This document shows positions 1 to 8,931 of a stretch of 64,000 nucleotides of DNA, one piece after another. The position numbers and the translations under genes were made by a program. The stretch covers positions 1-64,000 of the forward strand of contig NZ_LVWI01000034.1 of NCBI RefSeq assembly GCF_001909055.1. The letters run 5' to 3'. How positions within the stretch are numbered: the first letter of the stretch is position 1; every line of letters starts with the position of its first letter. Below the pieces are notes generated by a model. The model searched no databases. It saw nothing but the letters and a program-made list of their open reading frames with translations, and had not been told where the DNA came from. The DNA comes from Paenibacillus helianthi (GTDB lineage: Bacteria > Bacillota > Bacilli > Paenibacillales > Paenibacillaceae).

Positions 1-177
1 AACCCGAACCCCATAACCCCCGACACTAAAAAGATCAAGAATTCTTACAACAACAGCGGCCGGAAGTTCAAACATTCCCCGCAGCTGCGACCAGGCCCCA
101 TATGTAAATATCAAATCCAATTGATATAGTAACGCTTTAATGTTGACGCGGAAAAATAAGGCGTCCACATAGAAAAC

Positions 178-213
178 GAACCCATGTCTGCATAAAATGC
201 AGTCAACGGGCTC
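178..213 (-). terminator. Possible terminator hairpin downstream of the DegV gene
   Basis: On the minus strand the segment pairs GAGCCC with GGGTTC and CTGCAT with ATGCAG around a short loop, and is followed by GTTTTCT. It lies about 75 bases past the DegV stop. The T run is weak. The rest of bases 1-287 shows no gene that I can support. Confidence 0.35.
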
Positions 214-287
214 GTCACAGAGCGCACTGGCTATTTGATTGCGGCTGCAGCTGGAGCATGATCGCTTGCCAGCCTTCAAAAGTCTTA

Positions 288-1133
288 TTAATGCATATAC
301 ATGAGGCCTACTGTTCCAGGGCCACAGTGGCTGCCGATCACGCAACCTGCATGGATGGTGGCAATTTCGTCCACCCCTGTCTGTTCCCGGAGTGCTTGCT
401 CCAAGTATCTGGCATCCTCTTCTGCCAGGGTGTGGGCGACTATCAGGAGCTCCTTGTCGATCTCATCTGCATGGGCCAGAGCGTGCTGCAGCATCTGCTC
501 GACGACCTTTTCTTTCTTGCCGCGAATCTTGCTGACCGGGACGATGGCACCGTCAATCAAACGCAGCACAGGCCGGATTTTAAGCAAACTTCCAATAAAA
601 TTTTGCATACCGGAGCAACGCCCGCCCATATACAGATAGTCCAGCGTATCCACAACAAATTCTGTCTCCACCCGGCTGCGGCACTCCTTCAGCATAGCGG
701 CAATCTCCAGGGCGTTTTGGCCTTTTGCTGCCGCACGGGCGGCTTTTATGACCAGAAGGGCTATGCCTCCGCACAGCGTTTCGGAATCAACTACCTGCAC
801 CCGGCCTTCCGGGAACTCCCCGGCAGCCAGCAGGGCATTCTGATATGTAGAGGATAAGGCAGAGGAAAGACTGATATAGACGATATTGTCTCCATCCCGG
901 ATCACCGGCTCGAAGGCAGTCATGAAATCGGCAGGCGAGGGTGCGGCTGTCTTGGGAAGGGCACCACGTGCAGCTACCTGTTCATACACTTCCTCAGGCG
1001 TGATATCCACCCCATCCTTGTAAGTGGCATCGTCGAACACAACATACAGCGGCACGATACCGATATCATATTTTTCCTTCCAGCTTTGAGGCAAATCAGA
1101 TGTGCTGTCTGAAAAGATTTTTACGATAGACAT
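288..1133 (-). CDS. DegV family fatty-acid-binding protein
   Basis: The product has about 281 residues and opens with VKIFSDSTSDLP, the signature of the DegV fold. That family binds a fatty acyl chain between two domains, and some members (FakB) hand fatty acids to a fatty acid kinase. The reading frame stays open to a GTG at 1148, but that codon overlaps the AAGGAG ribosome site. The ATG at 1133 sits 7 bases after that site and gives a product starting MSIVKIFSDS, so I chose it. No fatty acid kinase gene lies nearby. The family call is firm; the ligand and physiological role are not visible. Confidence 0.9.
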   Translation of the reverse strand: MSIVKIFSDSTSDLPQSWKEKYDIGIVPLYVVFDDATYKDGVDITPEEVYEQVAARGALPKTAAPSPADFMTAFEPVIRDGDNIVYISLSSALSSTYQNALLAAGEFPEGRVQVVDSETLCGGIALLVIKAARAAAKGQNALEIAAMLKECRSRVETEFVVDTLDYLYMGGRCSGMQNFIGSLLKIRPVLRLIDGAIVPVSKIRGKKEKVVEQMLQHALAHADEIDKELLIVAHTLAEEDARYLEQALREQTGVDEIATIHAGCVIGSHCGPGTVGLMYMH

Positions 1134-1260
1134 GAATTTCTCCTTCACCGATTCTAGGATGACATTCTTTCATAGTATAAAAGCCGTATAATCTGTAATT
1201 ATACCAAGCCCGCACCAATTCTCAAAATGAAAATAATAGTTTCGCTCCTACATCTGCAAA

Positions 1261-1287
1261 AAGACCAGCCGCACTGCGGCTGGTCTT
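1261..1287. terminator. Bidirectional hairpin terminator
   Basis: AAGACCAGCCGCA is followed at once by its near-perfect complement ending in GGCTGGTCTT. It sits just past the stop of the minus-strand AraC-type gene and fits an intrinsic terminator. Confidence 0.65.
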
Positions 1288-1306
1288 GAAAATAAACGTA
1301 GAACAG

Positions 1307-2200
1307 TTACTTCTTCATCACCGGAATCCACACTTCACAAACGTAATCCTCGGCACTCGGATCTCCTGGTGGATATAGCTCAAACTCGGGTCCGCCTGTA
1401 TGCTCATAGCCTGTTCCCGGGAACCACTCCTGGAAAATCCGCTGCCACACCTGTTGAATCGCATGGGGCATAGGGCCGACTGAAGTGAATACAGCCCAGC
1501 TTGCAGCCGGAACCACAGCAGTCTCATAGCCTTCGGGGTTAGTCTCCGGGGTACCCTCCACTGCAATCCAGTAGGACAGCAGTTCTTTTTCCATGTCCAT
1601 ACCCATACAGATTCCAAGCCAATTGGGGTCAGTGCCGAGCTGAATCAGCTTATCCGAAGTGCCGTCTGCATTGCATTCATTCCAGAATTCCGGGATTCTG
1701 CGGAAATTTTCTCCATCCCGTGTAGTAACCTCCATAGATTTACCGATAACGGTAAAAGCTGCTTTTTCCACGATTTTGTATTCCATTTCCTGATCTCCCT
1801 TCAAAGATAGATGGAAGGAGAGGCGGGGGAATGCTTTGAGCTGCACTCCGGGCTCACGCGCGGCCGATGGGGTTAGCCCATGTGCCTTGCGGAATGCCTT
1901 TGCGAATGCCTCGGGGGAGTCGTAGCCGTATTTCAATGCCACGTCCAGCACCCTGATTTTTGAAATAGCCAGCTCTTGAGCCGCCAGGGTTAATCTCCGT
2001 TTGCGGATATAGTCTGCCACCGTTACCCCGGTCAGCATGCTGAACATACGCTGGAAGTGAAAAGGAGAGACATGGGCTACCCTGGCAACGTCTTCGATGC
2101 GCATGGGTTCAGTCATCTTACTTTCCATATAATCCAGTGCATTTTTCATGCGGATCAGCCATTCCAAATCTGCCATCTCCCTTTGTATCCATACTATCAT
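1307..2200 (-). CDS. AraC-family regulator with GyrI-like effector domain
   Basis: The 297-residue protein has an N-terminal AraC/XylS double helix-turn-helix (about residues 18-115, with VARVAHVSPFHFQRMF and YGYDSPEAFAKAFRKAHG). A C-terminal domain of about 160 residues resembles the GyrI-like small-molecule binding fold of Rob- and BmrR-type regulators (EYKIVEKAAFTVIGKS, WIPVMKK). That order, DNA binding first and effector pocket second, is typical of a large Firmicute family whose ligands are usually unknown. The start is uncertain. The ATG at 2200 has only a weak ribosome site, and the next ATG (MADLEW) directly abuts AAAGGGAG, which is too close. Its target cannot be told from its neighbours. 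Confidence 0.88.
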   Translation of the reverse strand: MIVWIQREMADLEWLIRMKNALDYMESKMTEPMRIEDVARVAHVSPFHFQRMFSMLTGVTVADYIRKRRLTLAAQELAISKIRVLDVALKYGYDSPEAFAKAFRKAHGLTPSAAREPGVQLKAFPRLSFHLSLKGDQEMEYKIVEKAAFTVIGKSMEVTTRDGENFRRIPEFWNECNADGTSDKLIQLGTDPNWLGICMGMDMEKELLSYWIAVEGTPETNPEGYETAVVPAASWAVFTSVGPMPHAIQQVWQRIFQEWFPGTGYEHTGGPEFELYPPGDPSAEDYVCEVWIPVMKK

Positions 2201-2281
2201 GCTAATCCTGCGCCAGTCCTGTTATTCTCTGCTCATTGAAGACAGGTCTGATAATAGTATAGCCTTAGAGAGATGAAGAAG

Positions 2282-3970
2282 TCAGCTCCCCAGCCGGCAG
2301 ACTCTGGCCTCATAAGGACGCAGGGTTCCCCGGTCCATGGCTGCTTGCTCCTCTGGATAATTGCTGATGATGGTTTCAGTTACAGCGTTCAGCTCATCCA
2401 GGAGCTCTACGGTTTGCGGAGTTTCACAGAAATTCAGCAGTATCAGCCACCGCTCGCCCTCAAGCGTCCGGGTATAAGCATAAATGTTTTCATGCTCCGG
2501 CAGCAGCAACTCGTAATCGCCGTATACCATAATAGGATGCTCTTTGCGCAGCCGGATCAGCTTCTGATAATAGTAAAATATCGAATCCGGATCGGCCAGC
2601 GCCTGTTCCACATTGATCTCCTCATAACGCGGATTGAGCTTCAGCCAAGGAGTTCCTTCCGTGAATCCGGCGTTGGCTGAAGAGTCCCATTGCATAGGCG
2701 TACGTGCATTGTCCCGGCCTTTGGAATGGATGGCATTGAGGATCGTATCATGATCACCGCCGCCCTCGGTCACCTTTTCCCGGTACATGTTATGAATTTC
2801 AATATCCTTGTAATCTTCAAGCCGGGAGAACTTCACGTTCGTCATACCGATTTCCTCACCCTGATAGATGTAAGGTGTCCCCTTCAGCGTGTGCAGCAGG
2901 GTAGCAAGCATTTTGGCCGAAATGACGCGGTACTCCCCGTCATCGCCGAACCTGGAAACCATCCGGGGCTGGTCATGGTTGTTCAGGTACAGGCTGTTCC
3001 AGCCTTGTTCCGCCAGACCCACCTGCCATTTATGCAGAATGTCGCGCAGCTTGGTCAGGGTCCAGGGAGCCACATTCCACTTGCCGCCAGGGCCGGAATC
3101 CACGTCCATATGCTCGAATTGAAAAACCATCTGCAGCTCTTGCCGGTCTTCAGCAGTGTAGAGGATGGCGTCCTCTACCGTAGCTCCAGGGGTTTCACCC
3201 ACTGTCATCACATCATATTTAGCGAGAACCTTGCGGTTCATTTCCTGGAGATATTCGTGAACACGCGGTCCGTTCATATAATATTCCCCGCCACCGGCCA
3301 GCTCGCCGGGAGCAAGACCCTCCTGATGGGCAGAAGGCAGGCCTTCGACCTTGGAGATCATGTTGATGACGTCCATCCGCAGTCCGTCCACTCCTTTGTC
3401 CAGCCAAAAAGCCATCATCTTGTACAGCGCATCCCGCAACTTCGGATTCTCCCAGTTGAGATCCGGCTGCTTGCGGGAGAACAGATGCAGGAAGTATTCG
3501 CCTGTCTTCTCATCCAGCTCCCAGGCCGGACCGCTGAAGATGGAACTCCAATTGTTGGGCATTTCGCCATCAGGACCGGCGGGACGCCAGATATAATAGT
3601 CCCGGTACGGACTATCCTTGGAGGAGCGGGACTCCAGGAACCATGCGTGTTCATCCGAGGAGTGGTTGATGACAAGGTCCATCATCAGCTTGATACCGCG
3701 TGTATGCAGCCCGTTCAGCAGCTCCTCCCAGTCGCCAAGTGTGCCGAATTCATCCATGATATCTTCGTAATCACTGATATCATAGCCGTTGTCATCATTT
3801 GGGGACTTATAGACCGGCGACAGCCAGACGACATCGACCCCCAGCTCCTGCAGATAATCGAGGCGCGAGATAATCCCCCGCAGATCCCCGATCCCGTCTC
3901 CGTTGCTGTCCTGGAAACTGCGAGGGTAGATTTGATAGACTACGGCTTCTTTCCAAAAGGTTCTGTTCAT
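2282..3970 (-). CDS. malL: Oligo-1,6-glucosidase (GH13_31)
   Basis: This 562-residue cytosolic enzyme hydrolyses alpha-1,6 bonds at the non-reducing end of isomaltose-type oligosaccharides. All GH13 landmarks are present: QPDLNWENP, nucleophile D200 in GLRMDVINM, acid/base E259 in TVGETPG, and D333 in NNHDQPR. The residue after the nucleophile is Val, which in this subfamily goes with alpha-1,6 rather than alpha-1,4 preference. There is no signal peptide. It follows maltose phosphorylase on the same strand, about 275 bases on, beyond a terminator and a long hairpin, so it may have its own promoter. Its likely job is clearing branch-derived sugars left by the pullulanase and neopullulanase. 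Confidence 0.92.
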   Translation of the reverse strand: MNRTFWKEAVVYQIYPRSFQDSNGDGIGDLRGIISRLDYLQELGVDVVWLSPVYKSPNDDNGYDISDYEDIMDEFGTLGDWEELLNGLHTRGIKLMMDLVINHSSDEHAWFLESRSSKDSPYRDYYIWRPAGPDGEMPNNWSSIFSGPAWELDEKTGEYFLHLFSRKQPDLNWENPKLRDALYKMMAFWLDKGVDGLRMDVINMISKVEGLPSAHQEGLAPGELAGGGEYYMNGPRVHEYLQEMNRKVLAKYDVMTVGETPGATVEDAILYTAEDRQELQMVFQFEHMDVDSGPGGKWNVAPWTLTKLRDILHKWQVGLAEQGWNSLYLNNHDQPRMVSRFGDDGEYRVISAKMLATLLHTLKGTPYIYQGEEIGMTNVKFSRLEDYKDIEIHNMYREKVTEGGGDHDTILNAIHSKGRDNARTPMQWDSSANAGFTEGTPWLKLNPRYEEINVEQALADPDSIFYYYQKLIRLRKEHPIMVYGDYELLLPEHENIYAYTRTLEGERWLILLNFCETPQTVELLDELNAVTETIISNYPEEQAAMDRGTLRPYEARVCRLGS

Positions 3971-4059
3971 ATGAAACTAGCTCCTTTGAATGGGATTTTA
4001 ATATAAGATGGGTTATAAAATAGAATTAGCAAGTATGTTGGTTCCAGGGAAAGTTAGGA

Positions 4060-4155
4060 GTTTCGGCCGCTGTTGTTCTCGGATTTCTATATTTAATGTT
4101 CAATATTTCGGATGAAATCCGAGAACAAAGGCGGACGCTAACGCTCCTGCACTTC
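4060..4155. repeat. Long palindromic element, copy 1
   Basis: A perfect 15-bp stem (4073-4087 with 4114-4128, TTGTTCTCGGATTTC) closes a 26-base loop. It is flanked by GCTGTTGT on the left and ACAAAGGCG then CGCTAACGCTCCT on the right. The same flanks and a different but equally well-paired stem recur at 6664-6742. It lies between maltose phosphorylase and oligo-1,6-glucosidase. It has no T run, so it is not an ordinary terminator. Confidence 0.7.
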
Positions 4156-4207
4156 CAAATTCCCCGCCACCTTTCTTGCCGATTCAATTTTCCAGTGGAA
4201 CTTATAA

Positions 4208-4234
4208 AAATATCCCCGAAGCGGAGCTTCGGGG
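4208..4234 (-). terminator. Terminator after maltose phosphorylase
   Basis: On the minus strand CCCCGAAGC pairs with GCTTCGGGG and is followed by ATATTTTTATA. The position, 13 bases past the stop at 4247, fits intrinsic termination of the maltose phosphorylase message. Confidence 0.75.
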
Positions 4235-4246
4235 TAACGGCAGCAA

Positions 4247-6565
4247 TTACACCGTAACAGAAGAGCCTTCAGACGTAACGCTGCTCAGACCGTTCACAGT
4301 ATAATCCTTGCCATGAATCGTGATGGACGCCGGAATATCGGTTTCGTTGACCACGGTAACCAACGCATCCGTAACGTTCACCTTCAGACGGGAGCCGCGG
4401 AACATGATCTTGAACGAATAAGCCGTCCAGTGGCCAGGGTTGGATGGATTCAGAATCAGCCGGCCCGACTGCACACGCAGTCCGCCGAAGCCGTGCACGA
4501 TCGACATCCAGGTTCCTGCCATGCTGGTGGTATGGCAGCCGTCTTCCGTATCGTTGTTGTAATTATCAAGATCCAGTCTCGATGTGCGCAGGTACATTTC
4601 ATAAGCCTTTTCCTTGTACCCCAGCTCGCAGGCAAGAATCGAATGGATGCAAGGGGAGAGGGAGGATTCATGAACGGTGATCGGTTCATAGAAATCGAAA
4701 TTGCGCTTTTTGGTCTCCAGGTCATAGCGGTCGCCCAGGAAGTAGAGTCCCTGCAGCACATCGGCCTGTTTGATGAAGCAGGAACGCAGGATGCGGTCCC
4801 AGGACCATTTTTGATTCAGCGGCAGATTCTCCGGCAGTACATCCTTGACCTGAATGATCTCCTTGTCGAGGAAACCGTCCTGCTGCAGGAAGATCCCGCG
4901 TTCCTCATCGGCTGCATAGTACATTTTAGCGACAATCTCATTCCACTTCGCCGTTTCATCTTCTGCAAGCTCCAGCTTGTCGACCAGCTCCGCATAGCGG
5001 GAAGGCTCATTCTCCTGCAGATACGCCAGCGCTTCCAATGTATATTCCATCGTCCAGGAAGCCATCCGGTTCGTATACCAGTTGTTGTTGACATTGTTCT
5101 CATATTCGTTCGGACCGGTGACGCCAAGCATTACATATTTGTCCTTGTGCGGCACATAGTGCACGCGTTCCTCCCAGAAGCGGGAAATTTCCACCAGCAC
5201 CTCAAGGCCGTATTGGCCAAGATAGGATTGGTCTCCGGTGTAGTTCACATAGTTATAAATCGCATAGGCAATCGCGCCGTTGCGGTGAATCTCTTCGAAC
5301 GTAATCTCCCACTCGTTGTGGCACTCCTCGCCGTTCATCGTCACCATTGGATAGAGGGCACCTTTTTTGAAGCCGAGCTTGCGGGCATTTTCCTTGGCTT
5401 TCTCCAGATGTTTGTACCGGTAGATCAGCAGGTTGCGGGCAATCGAGGAATCCGCAGTACTTAAGTAGAATGGTACACAATAAGCTTCTGTATCCCAATA
5501 GGTGCTGCCGCCGTATTTTTCCCCGGTGAAGCCCTTGGGTCCAATGTTCAGCCGGTCATCTTCACCGGTATAGGTCTGATTCAGCTGGAAAATATTGAAC
5601 CGGATCGCCTGCTGCGCTGACACATCGCCTTCAATGATAATGTCGCTTTCCTTCCATTTATCTTTCCAAGCCTCCGCCTGTTCGGTCAAAAGCGCCGAAA
5701 AACCGGCTTCCCGGGCACTGTGCAGCGCGGTTTCTGCGGCCTCAACCAACTGGCCCAGCCCATGATTACGGGAGGTGACATTTGCGGCATACTTATAAAT
5801 TACCACCTGATCGCCGGATTTTACCGGAAAGGATACTTTGCTGGCTACATATTTCTCCTGCTCGATGGCTTCAGCTGTACGGGTAAGCTTGTCACCATTC
5901 ACGAGAATGTCGAACAGATAAGCCGAGGTCACGTGAAAATCGAGTTTCTTTGTTTTAAGCGTCAAATGCCCGCCGTCCGGTGCGCCTTTTTTCTCGACTT
6001 CATTCCAGAATTTCTCGTCATAGTTGGCATCTTTGTTCTTAATGTCACCGTCGAGGTAGGGGGTGATGGTCAGCTCTCCGGCAAAATTAAGCGGGGTGAT
6101 GGCATAGCGGATGGCACCAATCTCGCGGCGGGCCATGCTGACAATACGGATGGTCTCGACCCGTACTTCCTTGCCGCCCTCTGTGGTGGCTGTGAAGCTG
6201 CGGGACAAGGTGCCTTCCTTCATATTAAGCTCCCGGTGGAAATCGTTAACGGTGCAAGTCGCCAAATCCAGCGGTGTGCCGTCAATGTCAATGCTGATCC
6301 CGATCCAGTTCGTGCTGTTCAGCACTTTGGCAAAATATTCGGGGTAGCCGTTTTTCCACCAGCCCACCCGTGTTTTGTCTGGATAGTAGACGCCAGCCAT
6401 GTAGCTGCCTTGCAGGCTATGCCCGCTGTACTGCTCTTCAAAATTAGCGCGTCCGCCCATGTACCCGTTCCCGAGGCTAAAGACGCTTTCGGAAATTTCC
6501 TGGGTCTGCGGATCAAAGGATTCTTCGATAATGGACCATTCGTCGATTTTTAAATATTGTTTCAT
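4247..6565 (-). CDS. malP: Maltose phosphorylase (GH65)
   Basis: The 772-residue cytosolic enzyme splits maltose with phosphate into beta-glucose-1-phosphate and glucose. The general acid is E487 in TGPNEYENN, the same number as in the well-studied Lactobacillus enzyme. The loop YPMVTMNGEECHNEWEITF and the following EEIHRNGAIA fit maltose-specific members better than kojibiose or trehalose phosphorylases, although specificity cannot be proven from sequence. There is no signal peptide. pgmB lies upstream on the same strand, which supplies the enzyme for the beta-anomer released here. A palindromic element lies in the gap on each side of the gene. Confidence 0.92.
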   Translation of the reverse strand: MKQYLKIDEWSIIEESFDPQTQEISESVFSLGNGYMGGRANFEEQYSGHSLQGSYMAGVYYPDKTRVGWWKNGYPEYFAKVLNSTNWIGISIDIDGTPLDLATCTVNDFHRELNMKEGTLSRSFTATTEGGKEVRVETIRIVSMARREIGAIRYAITPLNFAGELTITPYLDGDIKNKDANYDEKFWNEVEKKGAPDGGHLTLKTKKLDFHVTSAYLFDILVNGDKLTRTAEAIEQEKYVASKVSFPVKSGDQVVIYKYAANVTSRNHGLGQLVEAAETALHSAREAGFSALLTEQAEAWKDKWKESDIIIEGDVSAQQAIRFNIFQLNQTYTGEDDRLNIGPKGFTGEKYGGSTYWDTEAYCVPFYLSTADSSIARNLLIYRYKHLEKAKENARKLGFKKGALYPMVTMNGEECHNEWEITFEEIHRNGAIAYAIYNYVNYTGDQSYLGQYGLEVLVEISRFWEERVHYVPHKDKYVMLGVTGPNEYENNVNNNWYTNRMASWTMEYTLEALAYLQENEPSRYAELVDKLELAEDETAKWNEIVAKMYYAADEERGIFLQQDGFLDKEIIQVKDVLPENLPLNQKWSWDRILRSCFIKQADVLQGLYFLGDRYDLETKKRNFDFYEPITVHESSLSPCIHSILACELGYKEKAYEMYLRTSRLDLDNYNNDTEDGCHTTSMAGTWMSIVHGFGGLRVQSGRLILNPSNPGHWTAYSFKIMFRGSRLKVNVTDALVTVVNETDIPASITIHGKDYTVNGLSSVTSEGSSVTV

Positions 6566-6663
6566 GCGTACCGGCTCCTTTTAAATGGGGAATGATATAA
6601 ATGGAACTATCTGTTCAATGTTGCAAGTTACATGGCCGCTCCACAAGCGAAAGGTTGTTACGA

Positions 6664-6742
6664 TCGCTGTTGTCCCCGGATGCTCCGATTGAAGCTTAAG
6701 GTAAGCATCCGGGGACAAAGGCGAGCGCTGACGCTTCTTCAC
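6664..6742. repeat. Long palindromic element, copy 2
   Basis: A perfect 15-bp stem (6670-6684 with 6704-6718, TTGTCCCCGGATGCT) closes a 19-base loop. The flanks GCTGTTGT and ACAAAGGCG then CGCTGACGCTTCT match copy 1 at 4060-4155. About five stem positions differ between copies and every change is matched in the opposite arm. The element lies between pgmB and maltose phosphorylase. Confidence 0.7.
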
Positions 6743-6850
6743 AATCTTTTCGCCCGTTCCGCTCTCACGTAACTCCAGTTCTCACATATAGTTCTTTTAT
6801 AAAAAAGTAGGGCAAAAGAGACTCACATTACTTATAACTGTTAATGTTCG

Positions 6851-7513
6851 TCAAACGCTTGTAAATGATTCCCTGAGTGCTGCAACGCTGATATGCGCCA
6901 GCGAAGGGACGACGATATCCGCTGCCGAAAGTGTCTCCGGCGAACCGATACCCACACTGCGCATGCCGGCGCGGATAGCTGCGGTGATTCCTGCTTCGGC
7001 ATCCTCGAAGACAACACATTCTTCGGGTTCAACATATACGGCTTTGGCTCCGAGGAGGAAGACTTCCGGATCAGGCTTGGCCGCGCTGGTATGTGTGCCG
7101 TCGATAATGGCATCGAAATAGGGCGTAAGCCCGGTGTTCTGCAGGATCATCATTGCGTTTTTACTGGCGGAGCCGAGAGCGGTCTTGATCTTCTGCGCCC
7201 GGCATTCCTTCAGGAAGTCCAGGGCGCCCGGCAGAATCTCCGAACTGTCCATCTTGGCGATGTATTCGACATAGCGATTGTTCTTCTGCTCGGCGAGCTC
7301 GGCTTTGCGTTCTTCGTCCAGAGTCAGTCCGCCGATCTCCAGCAGAATGTTGAGCGATGCCGTCCGGCTGACGCCCTTGAGACGTTCGTTGTCCTTCTCG
7401 GTGAAGACGAAGCCGAGCTGCTCGGCGAGCTCTCTCCAGGCAATGTAATGATATTTGGCGGTGTCGACGAGCACGCCGTCCAAATCGAATAAACAGGCTT
7501 TGATTTCTGACAT
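6851..7513 (-). CDS. pgmB: Beta-phosphoglucomutase
   Basis: The 220-residue HAD-superfamily enzyme interconverts beta-glucose-1-phosphate and glucose-6-phosphate. The phospho-acceptor motif is FDLDGVLVDTA with D10 and D12. The helical cap carries LKGVSRTASL, typical of beta-PGM, and TALGSASKNA and VVFEDAEAGI supply the later HAD motifs. It is the natural partner of the maltose phosphorylase downstream. The ATG is preceded by AGGAGG at good spacing, and that ribosome site is joined directly to a tandem array of 64-bp repeats. An operator-like palindrome lies just beyond the array, so this gene probably heads a maltose operon. Confidence 0.94.
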   Translation of the reverse strand: MSEIKACLFDLDGVLVDTAKYHYIAWRELAEQLGFVFTEKDNERLKGVSRTASLNILLEIGGLTLDEERKAELAEQKNNRYVEYIAKMDSSEILPGALDFLKECRAQKIKTALGSASKNAMMILQNTGLTPYFDAIIDGTHTSAAKPDPEVFLLGAKAVYVEPEECVVFEDAEAGITAAIRAGMRSVGIGSPETLSAADIVVPSLAHISVAALRESFTSV

Positions 7514-7527
7514 ATTGAACCTCCTAA

Positions 7528-7796
7528 AAGTTTTGTGAGCATAACGTCATCGATTCACTTCGTACAAAACTCGCTTCGAAAGCATACGCTTAAGTTTTGT
7601 AAGCATAACCTCATCGATTCACTTCGTACAAAACTCGCTTCGAAAGCATACGCTTAAGTTTTGTAAGCATAACGTCATTGATTCACTTCGTACAAAACTC
7701 GCTTCGAAAGCATACGCTTAAGTTTTGTAAGCATAACGTCATTGATTCACTTCGTACAAAACTCGCTTCGAAAGCATAGGCTTAAGTTTTGTAAGC
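7528..7796 (-). repeat. Four 64-bp tandem repeats plus a partial copy in the pgmB leader
   Basis: Units begin at 7528, 7592, 7656 and 7720, exactly 64 bases apart, with a partial fifth at 7784. They differ at only a few positions. Each unit holds AGTTTTGTA and TACAAAACT as an inverted pair about 25 bases apart, plus a TTCGAA-centred segment. Read toward pgmB, the last unit runs into the AGGAGG ribosome site. A related unit with the same period lies at 19652-19744. Confidence 0.95.
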
Positions 7797-7809
7797 TTGC
7801 TCTTTATGT

Positions 7810-7825
7810 AGCGCAAACGTTTGTA
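7810..7825. promoter_or_regulatory. LacI-type operator before pgmB (O1)
   Basis: AGCGCAAACGTTTGTA is a near-palindrome with the central CG typical of LacI-family sites. Its complement matches the site at 9445-9460 at 14 of 16 positions. It lies between the repressor gene's terminator and the pgmB leader repeats. Confidence 0.65.
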
Positions 7826-7836
7826 CAAGTGTCGAA

Positions 7837-7871
7837 AAAATAAATGAAGCATCGATAGCTTCATTTATTTT
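7837..7871 (-). terminator. Terminator of the LacI-family gene
   Basis: AAAATAAATGAAGC pairs perfectly with GCTTCATTTATTTT across a 7-base loop, and on the minus strand the stem runs into T residues. It sits just past the stop of the LacI-type gene. Confidence 0.75.
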
Positions 7872-7880
7872 GTTGCGAAG

Positions 7881-8918
7881 TTACTTCTTCACTGGTGAAT
7901 ACATGGAAGATTCCCTGACGATTAAGCGGTGCGGAATCACGAACCGGTTCGTATATCCGTCATGGTTATCCGGTTTCTGGATGCTCTGGATCAGCACCTG
8001 GGAAGCGGTGTAGCCTAGATGATAGATACCGATATCGATACTGCTGATCGGCGGGCTCGACAATTCCGAAAGCGGAATATTGTTAAAGCTGACGATGGCC
8101 AGATCCTCAGGAACCTTGTATTTCAGCTCATTCAGCCCGCGAAGGACGCCGAAAGAGACCATATCATCGACTGCTACAAGTGCTGTGGGACGGTTCGGGA
8201 GATTCATGAAGAAAGACATCGCCCTGTAGCCGCTGTCCTGCAAAAATTCACCTTCGACAATCCATTCAGCCCGCATTTCCAGTCCGTTCTTCTCCATCGC
8301 TTTGCGGTAACCTTCAAGCCGGTCGCGTGAAACGATGAGGTTGGGCGGCCCGCTGACGAAGCCAATGCGTTCATGTCCCATCGATATCAAGTGGTTGGTA
8401 GCATCGTAAGCAGCCATGATATTATCGTTATCCACCGATAAGATGTTCTCATAGCGGTCACTTCGCCCTACCAGTACAAAAGGGTAGCCACCCGATTCCA
8501 GAAAATCAATCACGGCATCGTCTTTGCGTGAATACAGCAGAATAACGCCGTCAACACGGCGGCCTTTGAGCAGGCGTGAGACGGACTCAAGCTCTTCCTT
8601 CTCATTCGCGCCGGAACTGATCAGCACATCATAGCCGGACCGGCTGGACTGTGTAACGATCCCGCGGATCAATTCCATAAAAAACAAATTGGAAAACAGC
8701 TCTTCAGCCGGTTTTGGCAGGATAATGCAAATGCTGTTCGTCGTCTTCGAAACCAGGCTTTTGGCCATCATATTCGGAGTGTAGCCCATTTCCTCCATAA
8801 TCACTTTGACTTTACGGGAAGTTTCTAGGCTAATTCTGGGATGGCCTGACAACACCCGGGATACCGTGGAGGGAGATACTCCCGCTTTCTTAGCCACGTC
8901 CTTGATGGTAACTGTCAT
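7881..8918 (-). CDS. LacI-family repressor, probable maltose regulator
   Basis: The 345-residue protein starts with a LacI helix-turn-helix (TIKDVAKKAGVSPSTVSRVL, residues about 4-23), then a hinge and a periplasmic-binding-like effector domain (DNDNIMAAYDATNHLI, TALVAVDDMVSFGVL). It is flanked by maltose phosphorylase/pgmB and the amylopullulanase, so a maltose or maltodextrin ligand is a fair inference (MalR-like). Operator-like palindromes with the core CAAACG/CGTTTG sit before pgmB, before this gene itself, before the amylopullulanase and before mdxE. The site in its own leader (8932-8947) suggests autoregulation. It could instead respond to another alpha-glucoside. The ribosome site is AAGGAGG. 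Confidence 0.9.
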   Translation of the reverse strand: MTVTIKDVAKKAGVSPSTVSRVLSGHPRISLETSRKVKVIMEEMGYTPNMMAKSLVSKTTNSICIILPKPAEELFSNLFFMELIRGIVTQSSRSGYDVLISSGANEKEELESVSRLLKGRRVDGVILLYSRKDDAVIDFLESGGYPFVLVGRSDRYENILSVDNDNIMAAYDATNHLISMGHERIGFVSGPPNLIVSRDRLEGYRKAMEKNGLEMRAEWIVEGEFLQDSGYRAMSFFMNLPNRPTALVAVDDMVSFGVLRGLNELKYKVPEDLAIVSFNNIPLSELSSPPISSIDIGIYHLGYTASQVLIQSIQKPDNHDGYTNRFVIPHRLIVRESSMYSPVKK

Positions 8919-8931
8919 AGAAACCTCCTTA

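Noticed and set aside
45..75. A segment reading CGGCCGCTGTTGTT on the minus strand, like the start of the palindromic elements at 4060 and 6664
   Set aside because: The matching second arm is not within the window and would lie left of base 1, so a third copy cannot be confirmed.
2690..4006. A 438-codon plus-strand frame opposite the oligo-1,6-glucosidase gene
   Set aside because: It is the antisense shadow of a well-supported GH13 gene. Similar long antisense frames oppose maltose phosphorylase, the amylopullulanase, the suf genes and the DUF11 gene, and arise from codon bias.
7528..7796. A CRISPR array
   Set aside because: The units are directly abutting 64-base repeats with no unique spacers, and there are no cas genes.
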